Origin: Saururus chinensis
Taxonomy: Eukaryota; Streptophyta; Magnoliopsida; Piperales; Saururaceae
Direction of reading: 5' to 3'
DNA: 64,000 nt
Assembly: GCA_035235625.1 (NCBI GenBank)
Contig: CP141150.1
Span: 27,172,756-27,236,755 of the forward strand
In this document: positions 50,701-57,879 of the stretch, piece after piece
How the letters are laid out: each line of letters opens with the position of its first letter
Numbering within the stretch: position 1 is the first letter of the stretch
The notes under the pieces: model-generated
What the model was told of the DNA's origin: nothing
The model's input: only the letters and a program-made list of their open reading frames with translations
Databases searched by the model: none
Made by a program: the position numbers and the translations under genes

Positions 50701-51982
50701 ACATGATACGACCAGCAAAATAGAAAAAAATCTATGAAACTTCTGAAGCAAAAACAAGAAATCATATGTTCAATAAACTTAAGAAAAAAACGGTTTATAC
50801 ATAGATTACTAGGAAATTTCATTAAGGCACAATAAAGACCTTCCGAAAGGAACTCATCCATTTACTTCACCATAATACCAAGATGACAAATACATGAGAA
50901 TGAAAGCAAAAACATAGAACCACAAGACAAGCGTAAATAATTAAAACAAATTAATGAAAAACTACATTAAAAAAAGTGGTAAACGTTATAACAGCTGAAG
51001 ATTAATTTTTCCTAGGTGTTTTATAAAGCATTAGCAGAATTATGTAATCATACATACATTGTGCATTCATAGAATTTGGCCATCAAACTTATAGCGATGG
51101 GCACATAATAAATGATAAAGCAATAGAAAAGCATAAAAGCACTCACACAAGCTACGCATCCAAAAATAAGAAATCCATGAAAATTTTCATCCAGACAAAG
51201 AAACATGAAAATTTTGAAACCAGAGTGTTGAAAAACATGCCACATACTGAGACCAGCTTGTTAAACACATTTACCAAAACCATTTCAAATGGCAGTCAAC
51301 AAATATGATGAAATCAATATAACTAACATAGAAAACTTACGAAAATTCAAAAGCAAAATAAAAGAAAATTTGCAAGATTTGATACTCACTTTGCAATGAT
51401 AAATAACGGTTCTACAAAAGACATGTACAGAAAAACTCATTTCGAGATGTATACAGGAAAGACTTGTGATGGAGAAGTATCACAAAAAGCATTTATATTG
51501 ACAACCTACCAAAAAGATGGGGGGAAAAACCTGAAAACTCAACGAAATTTTCTTTTTGTTTGCAGGCATAGGAAAGCATTCCTGCCAGATTCAGATTTGA
51601 TACAGAAAAATTCGTCGTCATAATTACACAAAGAACTAATATACTTCCTTATCAAAATAAGAAGACCAACCCAAAACATATTTTCGGTTTACATTTTCAA
51701 CAGATTCTACGTACTATAATGATCAAGGTACAAATAAAAACACAGAAGGAGAGAAAAAATAGATGTGTGTAAACAACAAGTAGGCAAACATGATTGAACA
51801 ACTTCTTCAGTACCAATAGACCAGAATTCATCCATTTAAAATACGTCTGTAAATGCACTGACCAGACATTAAGCAAGATACAGACCGGATCAATGATAAT
51901 CAAAACCAGCAGAACATGACTTACAGTCCCTGAAGACAATATTGTCTCCTCTCTGCGACAGCACGAAGAACTGCGAGATCAT
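20622..51982 (-). CDS. AP4M: AP-4 adaptor complex subunit mu (13 exons)
   Basis: Medium (mu) subunit of the AP-4 adaptor, which selects tyrosine-signal cargo such as vacuolar sorting receptors at the trans-Golgi network. Exons run 51982-51925, 49279-49185, 47258-47055, 46652-46536, 46432-46304, 46043-45917, 45364-45261, 44970-44866, 44755-44661, 36908-36821, 36713-36653, 29571-29498 and 20720-20622. Every intron is GT/AG, the phases agree, and the sum is 1,356 nt, or 451 aa plus stop, the length I recall for the Arabidopsis protein. It starts MISQFFVLSQRGDNIVFRDY, has a longin-like N-terminal half (about 1-140) and a mu homology domain (about 165-451), and ends NSYVARL. Introns of 7.8, 7.1 and 8.8 kb are full of transposon remains. 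No break is visible, so the gene looks intact. Confidence 0.95.
20828..20931. mobile_element. Stowaway-like MITE, near-perfect hairpin
   Basis: 104 bp from CTCCCTCTGTCCCACATTAA to AACGGAGGGAG, flanked by TA on both sides. The arms pair almost throughout (AAACCAAATGGAGCTAAT). A further right-end copy stops at 21016, so a second element may overlap or enclose this one. It lies in AP4M intron 12. Confidence 0.8.
21017..23309. other. AP4M intron 12, part without recognised element
   Basis: AT-rich intron sequence. The small open frames here show no family resemblance. A GC-richer stretch at 23.08-23.22 kb has no recognisable coding sense. Confidence 0.4.
23310..23510. mobile_element. Stowaway-like MITE
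   Basis: 201 bp from TTCCCTCCATCTCATATTAA to TTAAGACGGAGGGAG, with a TA duplication at both ends. The interior matches the copy at 42.5 kb (TTTTTATCGAATGATGAAAC). Confidence 0.8.
23850..25800 (+). mobile_element. Copia retrotransposon fossil (RT-RNase H part)
   Basis: A plus-strand remnant in AP4M intron 12, opposite to the gene. It reads in pieces as the Copia reverse transcriptase (PPGKHAIGC, then RLVVKGFAQKYGIDYETFA) and the RNase H/tail region with DADWAGD and DSKSAVQTHN. A purine tract GGTGGAGGGGGG (25553-25564) followed by AT-rich sequence may mark the start of a 3' LTR. Gag, protease and integrase were not seen. It is clearly broken in several places and old. Confidence 0.8.
26010..27970 (-). 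mobile_element. Gypsy retrotransposon fossil (gag to protease edge)
   Basis: A minus-strand remnant. It shows a Gln-rich gag start near 27.8-27.95 kb, the retrotransposon gag core (VKLVACKLERGEAAWWNQV, 27.2-27.46 kb), a knuckle-proximal region, and the stretch leading to protease near 26.0-26.3 kb. A primer-site-like TTGGTATTAGAGC lies at its 5' edge next to an LTR-like sequence. A 513-bp MITE sits inside the gag part. The element is broken and most of pol is missing. Confidence 0.75.
26591..27103. mobile_element. 513-bp MITE nested in the Gypsy fossil
   Basis: Terminal inverted repeats of about 21 bp (GGGCTGTTTGGGT then STGGAATT) with one mismatch, flanked by a CTAAT direct repeat (26586-26590 and 27104-27108). 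The interior has no coding sense. The ends resemble PIF/Harbinger- or hAT-type MITEs, but a 5-bp target repeat suits neither classical size well, so the family is left open. Confidence 0.8.
27972..28500 (-). mobile_element. LTR of the Gypsy fossil (outer edge approximate)
   Basis: It starts TGATGTAACC next to the primer-site-like sequence. Its middle (GCTGAATCCACAACACC, then CTCAAATCC) parallels the solo LTR at 40657-41160, so both belong to one family. The far edge near 28.5 kb is not sharp. Confidence 0.5.
28501..29497. other. AP4M intron 12, proximal part
   Basis: Holds a (GA)n run at about 28524-28541 and otherwise nothing that can be supported. Confidence 0.4.
29498..29571 (-). CDS. AP4M: AP4M exon 12
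   Basis: Residues 395-419 (NINKEAGPVNMSFTIPMYNA). The split codon gives Ala where the Arabidopsis protein, as I recall it, has Gly. It is isolated by 7-kb and 9-kb introns. Confidence 0.9.
29690..30170 (+). mobile_element. Possible LTR fragment hosting the next element
   Basis: It contains TATATAAGGAGGGAAG near 30033 followed by a CT-rich leader-like stretch, as in a plus-strand LTR. It is interrupted at GAGAC by the Gypsy insertion and seems to resume after 32639. The family cannot be named. Confidence 0.35.
30176..32634 (-). mobile_element. Short Gypsy retrotransposon with target duplication
   Basis: Flanked by GAGAC on both sides (30171-30175, 32635-32639), so its ends are well set at 2,459 bp, far below an intact Gypsy element. 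On the minus strand are gag pieces (31.2-32.26 kb), a protease-like part (30.4-30.75 kb) and a reverse transcriptase start with SQYSSPMHLVRKKDGMWRFC near 30.3 kb. A primer-site-like TGGTATTAAAGCC adjoins its LTR. It is broken and cannot move on its own. It lies in AP4M intron 11 on the same strand as the gene. Confidence 0.8.
32291..32634 (-). mobile_element. LTR of the 30.2-32.6 kb Gypsy element
   Basis: 344 bp from TGTTATGTTC to GAACACAACA, with a (GA)n stretch near 32434-32451. The inner edge meets the primer-site-like sequence and the outer edge meets the GAGAC duplication. Confidence 0.7.
32640..34352. other. AP4M intron 11, decayed repeat sequence
   Basis: No gene. At 33.06-33.33 kb short words such as ATTTACATTTTAGGCA recur several times. 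At 33.33-33.5 kb a GGGTCCCACCCC stretch resembles LTR or leader sequence. Nothing can be assigned. Confidence 0.35.
34353..34816 (-). mobile_element. LTR-like sequence
   Basis: It runs from TGTTGAGAGG to GGCCATAACA. The right half (TAATAAACGGGCCTAAAC, then AACTTCTTTAATAAAGC) resembles the solo LTR at 35.48-35.83 kb. No matching flanking duplication was seen, so the borders are tentative. Confidence 0.4.
35280..35440. repeat. Degenerate minisatellite
   Basis: Repeats of GGGTATGGATAAAAATTGGG-like words with variants (AATGGGTATGG, GTGCGGGTAAAAATTGGGG). Simple decayed tandem sequence. Confidence 0.5.
35477..35829 (-). mobile_element. Solo LTR with GACTT target duplication
   Basis: 353 bp from TGATGTGAAC to TCCATAACA, flanked by GACTT at 35472-35476 and 35830-35834. 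No internal region adjoins it, so it is a solo LTR left by recombination. Similar right halves link it to the LTR-like pieces at 34.4 and 41.8 kb. Confidence 0.7.
35835..36652. other. AP4M intron 11, 5' part
   Basis: AT-rich intron sequence with no recognised element. Confidence 0.4.
36653..36713 (-). CDS. AP4M: AP4M exon 11
   Basis: Residues 375-394 plus one base (IVGGTIHTLRAKLTFSQESH). Short 107-bp intron before it, 7,081-bp intron after it. Confidence 0.93.
36821..36908 (-). CDS. AP4M: AP4M exon 10
   Basis: Residues 345-374 (RVSFELEPGAIGNTTDFKEA ... LEWGLKK). It completes the codon split at the end of exon 9. Confidence 0.93.
37491..37782 (+). mobile_element. TRIM-like miniature LTR element
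   Basis: Two related ~95-bp ends (37491-37589 and about 37692-37782) share GATATACATTGTTG and GAGGCAACT-like words. Directly after the first lies TGGTATCAGAG, matching the tRNA-iMet primer site. Just before the second lies a purine tract AAAAGGGGG. The first end is TG...CA. The flanks AATAT/AAAAT are a near-duplication. This is the layout of terminal-repeat retrotransposons in miniature. It has no coding capacity, and its diverged ends indicate age. Confidence 0.6.
38150..39450 (-). mobile_element. RTE-type LINE fragment
   Basis: Minus-strand reverse transcriptase remains. A stretch near 39.11-39.16 kb reads KGKAVGPDGIPIEV, the conserved RTE/BovB-type motif, and the RT C-terminal part follows to 38.2 kb. 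Several frame breaks and stops are present. No endonuclease domain was seen. It lies in AP4M intron 9 on the gene's strand. Confidence 0.7.
39451..40441. other. AP4M intron 9 stretch with short ACTAGTGGG-type repeats
   Basis: Mostly AT-rich. From 40245 to 40370 the words TTACCACACTAGTGG, GTGGGCGAG and close variants recur. A TATAAATAG lies at 40429-40437, directly before the LTR. This could be older LTR sequence. Confidence 0.4.
40442..42119 (-). mobile_element. Gypsy chromovirus fossil: LTR, integrase end, LTR
   Basis: Two same-direction LTRs (40442-41298, carrying a nested solo LTR, and 41768-42119) flank 0.47 kb that reads on the minus strand as the integrase C-terminus (MAYRLQLLEGSQVHPVFHVL) and a chromodomain-like end (EILVAWYDHSLEDASWLSEE). 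A purine-rich AGGCCAAGG stretch precedes the LTR on that strand. The outer flanks do not match, so the arrangement probably results from recombination. It is broken and most of the internal region is absent. It lies in AP4M intron 9. Confidence 0.75.
40657..41160 (-). mobile_element. Solo LTR nested in the 40.4-kb LTR
   Basis: 504 bp from TGGTGTGGC to CTCTACATCA with an ATTAG duplication on each side (40652-40656, 41161-41165). The undisturbed sister LTR at 41.8-42.1 kb shows the empty site. Its middle resembles the LTR at 28.0-28.5 kb, so it is the same family. Confidence 0.85.
42245..42530. repeat. GC-rich minisatellite
   Basis: Imperfect units built on GGATCTGGACGGGATC and GGGGCGGCGCCGGATCGGA. 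It gives long open frames in several phases through composition alone. It sits in AP4M intron 9. Confidence 0.65.
42537..42733. mobile_element. Stowaway-like MITE
   Basis: 197 bp from CTCCGTCTCATATTAATAGC to ATATAGGACAAAGGAAG, then TA. The interior matches the copies at 3.2 and 23.3 kb. Confidence 0.75.
42734..43329. other. AP4M intron 9 spacer
   Basis: AT-rich sequence with no recognised element or gene. Confidence 0.4.
43330..44380 (-). mobile_element. RTE-type LINE fragment, second copy
   Basis: The minus strand shows the RT C-terminal part: LFALVMDELTIYIQDKVPW near 44.2 kb (the catalytic region follows, worn), and KMRMLRWMCGITKRDRSRNE with WFGYVQRRPRDVP at 43.6-43.82 kb. Both are typical of plant RTE elements. 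It overlaps in content with the copy at 38.2-39.4 kb. Stops and frameshifts interrupt it. Confidence 0.8.
44661..44755 (-). CDS. AP4M: AP4M exon 9
   Basis: Residues 314-344 plus two bases (AEVLIKIRADFDSS ... MPLPGYTS). The 7,752-bp intron that follows is filled with transposon remains. Confidence 0.93.
44866..44970 (-). CDS. AP4M: AP4M exon 8
   Basis: Residues 279-313 (VPSDGEFSVMNYRMTREFKP), a hallmark of mu homology domains. Confidence 0.95.
45261..45364 (-). CDS. AP4M: AP4M exon 7
   Basis: Residues 244-278, with the conserved VILDDCNFHESV. Donor GTAAGT. Confidence 0.93.
45421..45638. repeat. Perfect 109-bp tandem duplication in AP4M intron 6
   Basis: The unit starting TATTTAACTCTTAAAATGAC occurs twice in a row without any difference seen. 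It lies inside the 552-bp intron between exons 6 and 7 and does not touch the splice sites. Confidence 0.95.
45917..46043 (-). CDS. AP4M: AP4M exon 6
   Basis: Residues 202-243 plus one base (GYILTSEIDGTIQMKSYLTG). Donor is GTACCC. A second GT 8 bases on would shift the frame, so GTACCC is the supported junction. Confidence 0.9.
46304..46432 (-). CDS. AP4M: AP4M exon 5
   Basis: Residues 159-201, including PGGRRREEIFVDVIEKISVT at the start of the mu homology domain. Confidence 0.93.
46536..46652 (-). CDS. AP4M: AP4M exon 4
   Basis: Residues 120-158 (DFGYPLTTSTETLKSYVFNE onward), the linker between the two domains. Donor GTATGA. Confidence 0.93.
47055..47258 (-). CDS. AP4M: AP4M exon 3
   Basis: Residues 52-119, the largest exon. 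Contains the conserved RVNVSPSLVLELLQRIARV and NFVLVYELLDEVI stretches of the longin-like half. Confidence 0.95.
47259..49184 (-). other. AP4M intron 2
   Basis: 1.9 kb. Holds a C-rich run at 48763-48785 and CT-rich sequence near 47.57-47.68 kb. No coding element was recognised. Confidence 0.6.
49185..49279 (-). CDS. AP4M: AP4M exon 2
   Basis: Residues 20-51 (YRGEVQKGSAEIFFRNVKFW and on to PPVF). Donor GTAGGT. Ends in phase 0. Confidence 0.93.
49280..51924 (-). other. AP4M intron 1
   Basis: 2.6 kb, AT-rich, with a G-run at 50465-50475. It appears free of recognisable transposons, unlike introns 9, 11 and 12. Confidence 0.6.
51925..51982 (-). CDS. AP4M: AP4M exon 1
   Basis: Start codon at 51982. 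Encodes residues 1-19 plus one base. Donor GTAAGT. Followed by a 2,645-bp intron. Confidence 0.95.
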
Positions 51983-52305
51983 TGGTTCAAGCTCTCAGCT
52001 GCTCCTCGCTCTAGCGATCCAACTACTCAGATAATTTCTGATCTAAAATGCGGCGTAGAAACACAACTAGATCGCGACGTTCGGTCGGCGAAACGCCCCT
52101 GTTCCGCAAAGCCCAGTACGCTACCGTAGAAATGGAGTTAAGATGCGGGCAACGTATCTGGGCGGTCGGTGCGTCGAGCGTATCGTCGGGCATCAATCGT
52201 CGTGCGCATAGCGCATATAAACATATTGTAAAAAAACATTTAAAACTTTCGAGAAAATTATATAAAATATAGGGAAAATTATTTAAAAAATATCTTTAAA
52301 AAATA
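51983..52305 (-). promoter_or_regulatory. AP4M: AP4M 5' leader and proximal promoter
   Basis: Moderately GC-rich with many CG pairs (about 52045-52215), unlike the surrounding DNA. It becomes AT-rich towards the MULE end at about 52306. Only about 0.3 kb separates the AP4M start codon from the transposon, so the core promoter must lie here or reach into the element. Confidence 0.55.
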
Positions 52306-52430
52306 AAGAAAACTATTTAAATAATATTAAAAAAATAATTATCATTTTAAATCACTTTGAGAAATATTTCCTAAAGTGGTGTTCAATTTTACCGCACAAG
52401 CACCAGCCAAGCAACTGGCGCCTACGTGGC
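52306..52430 (+). repeat. MULE copy 1 left terminal inverted repeat
   Basis: Pairs with 58133-58257 at roughly 85-90% by eye. The inner end carries CAACTGGCGCCTACGTGGC, and the middle GAAATATTTCC. Confidence 0.8.
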
Positions 52431-52435
52431 TTTTT

Positions 52436-52615
52436 TTTTTATTTTTTTAGTTAATTTCGTCCACTTGACCCGGTTTCATCCTTTAGAATGACGAAATCAG
52501 CTTAAGTCGATTTCATACCATACTTAGCCGAAGTTGCTCGTTCGCCCTAGTAAACAAAGCCGATTTTGTCGGTTTAAAAGACGAAATCAACTTAAATGAC
52601 GAAATCGTCCATTTT
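52436..52615. repeat. Subterminal palindrome array, left
   Basis: Several GATTTCGTCC-like and GACGAAATC-like arms. They are more worn than those at the right end. Confidence 0.6.
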
Positions 52616-53267
52616 ATCAGAACCCGCCTACCTTCTGTTCCGCGTTTTCTCCGTCCCAACAGTCCGCTCCACCGCCACAACGATTTCGTTTGCTCCACCG
52701 CGATCTTGTTCGCCTTGCCTTGATTGAGTCCGCCTCAGCATTAATTGAGTCCGCTCATCCTTGATTGAGTTCTGTTTTGATTGTCGCCCCGCCACCTTGA
52801 TTTAGGTATGTTCGTTTTGCCCTAATTTAAATATAAGAATTTGATACGTTTAATCTAGTTAGGGAATTTTGTAATGTTCTGTAATGTATGCCTTAATGAT
52901 TTAATTGTTAGATTTTAGTGATTTTCTTGTGTTATGTTAGTCTTTAAAAATGATTTTGTGTGCCTAAAGTTTTAATTGTTAGGAAATTTTGTTAGTTTAT
53001 CTTAGGAATTTTGTATGTTTAAAGATTCAATTGTTATAGTATTGAATGTATGTTTGGGTGTTATTTTTTTTAGGAGATTTTGCAAAAGTAAACAAGTTAT
53101 GGATATAGTCCTTAAAAACGATCATTTAAATGATCAATCGTTGTTAATGGCGATCAATTGGTCTTATAGTTAATTAAATAAATTTATTTTTTTTTAATTT
53201 TTGAACGAAGGGTTGCATCCTTTCAATGAGGATTTCATCCCCAATCATAAAAAGTGAGTTTTTCCAC

Positions 53268-53510
53268 TTAGAAAGAAGAACCTTTTGATTTCTTCACTTG
53301 ATTGTACATTATGTGATTTTCGTGCATATGGAATGGGGCACCTCTACACCCTCCGTTTTGAGAAGTCATGACCATGTCACTCATCAAAAACTTCTCCTCC
53401 TCTAGCACACTTGCACTTGACTGTGGCTTCCCACCACCACCACCTATGACAGCTTTGTTGAGTAATGTCAAAGCGGAAGTAATAGACATACGTAAGAGGT
53501 TAATAATCAA
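53268..53510 (-). pseudogene. Possible captured gene fragment inside MULE copy 1
   Basis: An antisense open frame of 80 codons with ordinary-looking amino acid use (KPQSSASVLEEEKFLMSDMV, then TSQNGGCRGAPFHMHENH). It lies in the segment that copy 2 does not have. MULEs are known to capture host sequence (Pack-MULEs). No family was recognised, and it may be a chance frame. Confidence 0.3.
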
Positions 53511-53785
53511 GTAGTGTCCTTTGTGCCTGAAGTCCCATCAAAATATCTATCCAACGCAACTTAGATTTAATATTTGAAGAAGTGTATGAGAATATTTGTT
53601 GCCTTCTTTGGATAAGAAAAGACATATGTGAAGAAGTATATGAGTATTGCTTGTTGATATATGAGGCAATTGCTTAATCTAATTTTAGCCTCTTAGTTTT
53701 GAGACAATTGCTTAATTTAATATGAATTTAATCTATTGTTTATGAATCAAGTGAATAGAGATATTATTTCTAAGGTCATAATGCC

Positions 53786-55290
53786 CAGCTTAGCATAGAT
53801 CATAAGCAGTGCAATGCCTCCTTTATTTCGAAAGTCATAATGCCTGCTATCCAAGCTGAATTAACTCTCACACCAAGGGATATTATTCAAAGAATGAAGG
53901 AGAAGTATCATGTTGATATATCTTATAATAAAGCATGGGCAACAAGGAATATGGCGATCAAGGCTATTTATGGGGATTGGGTAGAATCATACAAATTGTT
54001 GCCAATGTACTTAAGGGCGGTGAAAAAAACGAATCCTGACACCTACTACCGCTTAGAAGATGATGAAGTACGTCATGCAAATGGTGGCATGTGTAGGAGA
54101 TTTACGTGGTTGTTTTGGGCATGTGGGCCGTCTATAGCGGGGTTTCGACATTGCCTCCCTGTGATTGGTGTTGATGCTACTCACTTGTATGGCAGATATC
54201 CTGGTGCTCTTATGGCTGCAACAGCTATTGATAGAAATAATAGTTTATTTCCTCTAGCATTTGGGCTTGTCGGGAAGGAAGATGGAGACAATTAGAAATG
54301 GTTTTTAATAAAACTAAGGGATCATGTACTAATGGGCATGACAGACATTGTCATTATTTCATATCGACATAAGGGGCTCCAAAGGGCCGTGCCTGAGGTT
54401 CTTCCTGAGCCAATGTACCACCATCGTTATGCATCCATCACATAAAAACAAATTTCAAGGAGTTCAAAAATGATACACTGACAAACTTGATTGGGGCAGC
54501 AGCTTGTGCACTTACAGTAGAAAAGTTTGATGCTAAAATGGACTTAATTGGTCAGGAGAGTCCTAGGGAAAAATATCTCCTCTTAGGAGGAGAATTGCAT
54601 CATGCCTAGTGGTCCCTTGCCCACAGGGGTTTTGGGATGTTTGGCATGATGACTACAAATATGGCCGAAAGTTTAAATAGCGTCTTGAAGGGGGCAAGAG
54701 GATTACCCATGCAGGCTTTAGTGTCAGCTATTTTTTATCAGGTCATAAAATTTTTCGTTAAATGATCGTCTACCGCATCTGCCATGGCCACCCCATACTC
54801 CTAAAGTGGAAGCGATAATGAGAGAACAAACAAGAAAAATTGGGGAGTATATAGTTAATTGGATTAACAGCAGTCAGTACGAAGTGACGTCTATTTGTGG
54901 CCGGAAGGTTATAGTAAATGTGAGAATGCATACTTGTACATGCAACTTCCCTCAGGTTTATGGTTATCCTTGCACTCACCTTATCGTCGTGTGGGCAAAG
55001 CCACGGGAGCCGATACAAGCATCACTATTTTACACATCATCCACTTATAAAAATGTGTACACGGAAGAATTTTCTTCTCCTCGTGGTCGGGAATATTGGG
55101 AGAGGGATATACCTTTTGTGTTATACCCTCTGATAGCAACAAGGCAACCCGGTCGCCCATGGTTAGTTTGCATTAGGAATACAATGGACCGTAGAACTAT
55201 GGAGAGAGATGGCAGAGGAGGATATAAATGCGGGAGGTGTAAATAAAGTGGGCACAATAGTAAATCATGTCAAAATCCTCCTGTTGATTG
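53786..55290 (+). pseudogene. mudrA-like transposase remnant, copy 1
   Basis: Corresponds to the C-terminal two thirds of the copy 2 transposase. Visible are the MULE core with VIGVDATHLYGRYPGALMAA (first Asp), the region of the second Asp (worn: SYRHKGL-type), TTNMAESLNSVLKGARG with the likely catalytic Glu, a SWIM finger (CTCNFPQVYGYPCTHL, near 54.94 kb) and a CCHC-type knuckle (CGRCK ... near 55.23 kb). It is non-functional. There is a TAG at 54292 where copy 2 has TGG, a TGA near 54762, a frameshift near 54800, and the N-terminal part is missing. Confidence 0.85.
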
Positions 55291-55331
55291 GTAAAGATAT
55301 AATTAATCTATTTATTTACTCTCTATTTTAG

Positions 55332-57683
55332 GTATGAGCATATGTTCCTGATGAATAATGAAGTGATCTTAATTCTTCGTCTGCATATCATATGGATCAT
55401 ACAGATCGATCTTACGGGCCAGGCTCGATTGATGATTCTATACTTTCACAGCAGGAGACACATAGGTCGGCAGCTATTTGGAGAGGAGAGGTATGATAAC
55501 TCTTTTTTAAAAAAAAATTGTTTTTTTAGCCGATATAGTATGATGGGTTATAAATTTTAAATTTATTATAGGACCCTGGGTGCCTTGAGTGCACCAAACA
55601 CTTTATGTATCTCCGTCATTGGCCAGTGGATGATCGTGTGCTGCCCTATATTGAGCGAGCGGGATTTGGGCATTTCATTCATCTTAGATACGTCCATCTC
55701 GATCGGCCTTTATTGATAACTCTTGTTGAGAGATGGAGGAGGGAGACGCATATGTTCCATTTGCCCTATGGAGAGATGTCCATCACTCTCATGGATGTGG
55801 CAGTTCTATTAGAACTTCGCATCGATGGTCATGCGGTGACGGGCACGACAGGAGGAGCTCATGGTGATATTTTAGTTAGACTCCTTGGTAGAGCTCCTCC
55901 TGCTACATTCATGCGTGGTAGTCGAGTGAGCCTTCGATGGCTCTTACAAGAGTTTCGAGAGCTCCCAGGCGATGCTACGGAGATAGTTATGTAGTAGCAT
56001 GCACAAGCCTATCTTTTACATCTACTTAGTGCAACGATATTTGCGAATACCATGAGTAGCCATGTACATGTGGCCTATCTCTCCCTCCTTGAGGATTTCG
56101 ACAAGGCGGGTGCGTATTCATGGGGTAGTGCCACTCTTGTGTTTTTATACCGAGAGTTAGGGAAACCATGTCAGGCCATGACTTCGGGGATTGCAGGTTG
56201 TCTGACCCTTTTTCAGGTAAATGAATTTATAACTTTAAATATTTTTTTTATGTATAATTCTTTAATTTTATTTAATATGTTCATATTTTATAACATAGCT
56301 ATGGTCGTGGGAGCATTTATACGTCGGACGACCAAGTGCTGAGATGGGTCGCTTAGCCGAGGGTGCTCCATTAGACGCGAGGTAGGCTTTATTTTTGTTT
56401 AACACTTGAAAATTTTAGCATCATTTTATATACATTTGTTGAACTCATTTTTTAAATATAACTCCTTAAGGTGGAATGTTTGGAGAAAGAGAACAGAAAA
56501 TCCACAAGGAGTCCTTTGATTATACAGAGGGGAGTTAGACCACCAATGGCTATATCAGGTAATTTTAGTTATGTGTTGAACTTTTTTTGTAGTGTTTATA
56601 AAACATATTGTTGTTATTTAAGCTAAATTATCTTTATATATTGTATAGGTTATTTGGCAGCCGTACTCACTGGAAGTATTGGCTGCCCTACCTCCTCTAT
56701 GTACTGACGGTCGAGACGTGTGGCTATCTCAAACTCCATTAATATGTTACGAGATAGTAGAGATGTATGTGGCAGATCGGGTAATGCTCCAGTTTAACCT
56801 GGAGCAAGGGGTCCCACCGTCTCGTGTTGAGTATATCCATCGCATCACTCGACAAGGCCGCCATATTACCGACTGGACATTACATCATGCGTCATATATC
56901 GCTTGATGGGAATATAGGAGAGCCACTATTATCGGAGGGGAGATGGCTACGACATCGCGAGATGTGCGTAGCGCATATATACAGTGGTATTTACCGATTA
57001 CACGACGATATATTTTGCCCCGCGACGATATAGAGGAGATGACATATCAGCCTAGGGGAGCCTCTGAGGCAGCTTTTGTAAGTATAACTTTGTTGATTAA
57101 GGCACATATTATTTTTTTATTTCTTATTAGTTATTTATCTAACTTTTAATTTTTTTTTTGATAGCTTCGTCTAGCTCGACATACTCATACACATTTGACT
57201 GACACAATTAACACCTACACTTCGAGCGAGGACTTATTAGCAGCATGTCAGTTGGTGATTAGGGAGCATAATGATGTCATTCGTAGCTTGTCACTGCTTC
57301 AGTCGGTGATTATGGATGTCTCCAGAGACTATCCTATCCACGAGGCTACTCAGACACCGCCGATGCACTCTTCATTCCATGATATTCCATCGTCATCAGT
57401 AGCACATAGCTCTCCTTCATGTTCATCATTTGGAATCACTGCACATGTAGCTCAGGCAGAGCCAATTTTATATTATAGACGACATCGGCCAGCTCGTGTT
57501 GAACCATCTATTACTTATGCGGAGCTGGAGCCAGAGCTAGAGCTAGAGCCACATCCCGAGCCGGAGCCAGAGGTAGAGCCACATCCCGAGCTGGAGCCAC
57601 AGCCAGAGCCGAAAATGGTAGATCATGAGGAGGAGATCGTACAACACCATCGAGGTCGAGGTCGAGGATGTAGGAGATTGTGA
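55332..57683 (+). pseudogene. Plant mobile domain (PMD) region, copy 1
   Basis: Six exon-like blocks: about 55332-55490, 55572-56216, 56299-56381, 56471-56558, 56649-57077 and 57165-57683, each bordered by GT and AG. It shows the PMD (PF10536-type, MAIN-like / phosphatase-7-long-form-like) features RHWPVDDRVLPYIERAGFGH, LVERWRRETHMFHLPYGE and SLLEDFDKAGAYSWGSATL. The tail is rich in Glu-Pro repeats. Breaks include two stops in a row at 55992-55997, a TGA at about 56905, and a one-base shift upstream of the first exon. The function of such domains in transposons is not settled; host PMD proteins act in silencing and meristem maintenance. Confidence 0.8.
57530..57620 (+). repeat. GAGCCxGAGCCA codon repeat
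   Basis: Repeated Glu-Pro/Leu/His codons (ELEPELELEPHPEPEPEVEP) near the PMD C-terminus. A shorter, more worn version is in copy 2 near 63.80-63.85 kb. Confidence 0.75.
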
Positions 57684-57879
57684 TATTTGCGTTGTTTTAT
57701 ATTCTCCCCTTGTGTGTAATATATTTGATAAACATTTATAATGATGTTTGTTTTTATTCAATGATGTCAATATGCATGAAATGTGTGAAATGAAATGGAA
57801 CTTGTGGAATGGAACGTGTGGAATGCATGAACAGGGACAGGTGTTAAATTTAGTTTAAAATAGATATTTTAAAAAAAAT

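Noticed and set aside
50272-51245. Minus-strand frames of 65-82 codons in AP4M intron 1
   Set aside because: Hydrophobic, Phe- and Tyr-rich chance frames in AT-rich intron DNA.
52297-52305. 9-bp target duplication of MULE copy 1
   Set aside because: Flanks are A/T runs on both sides. TAAAAAATA and AATAAATAA are similar only through composition.
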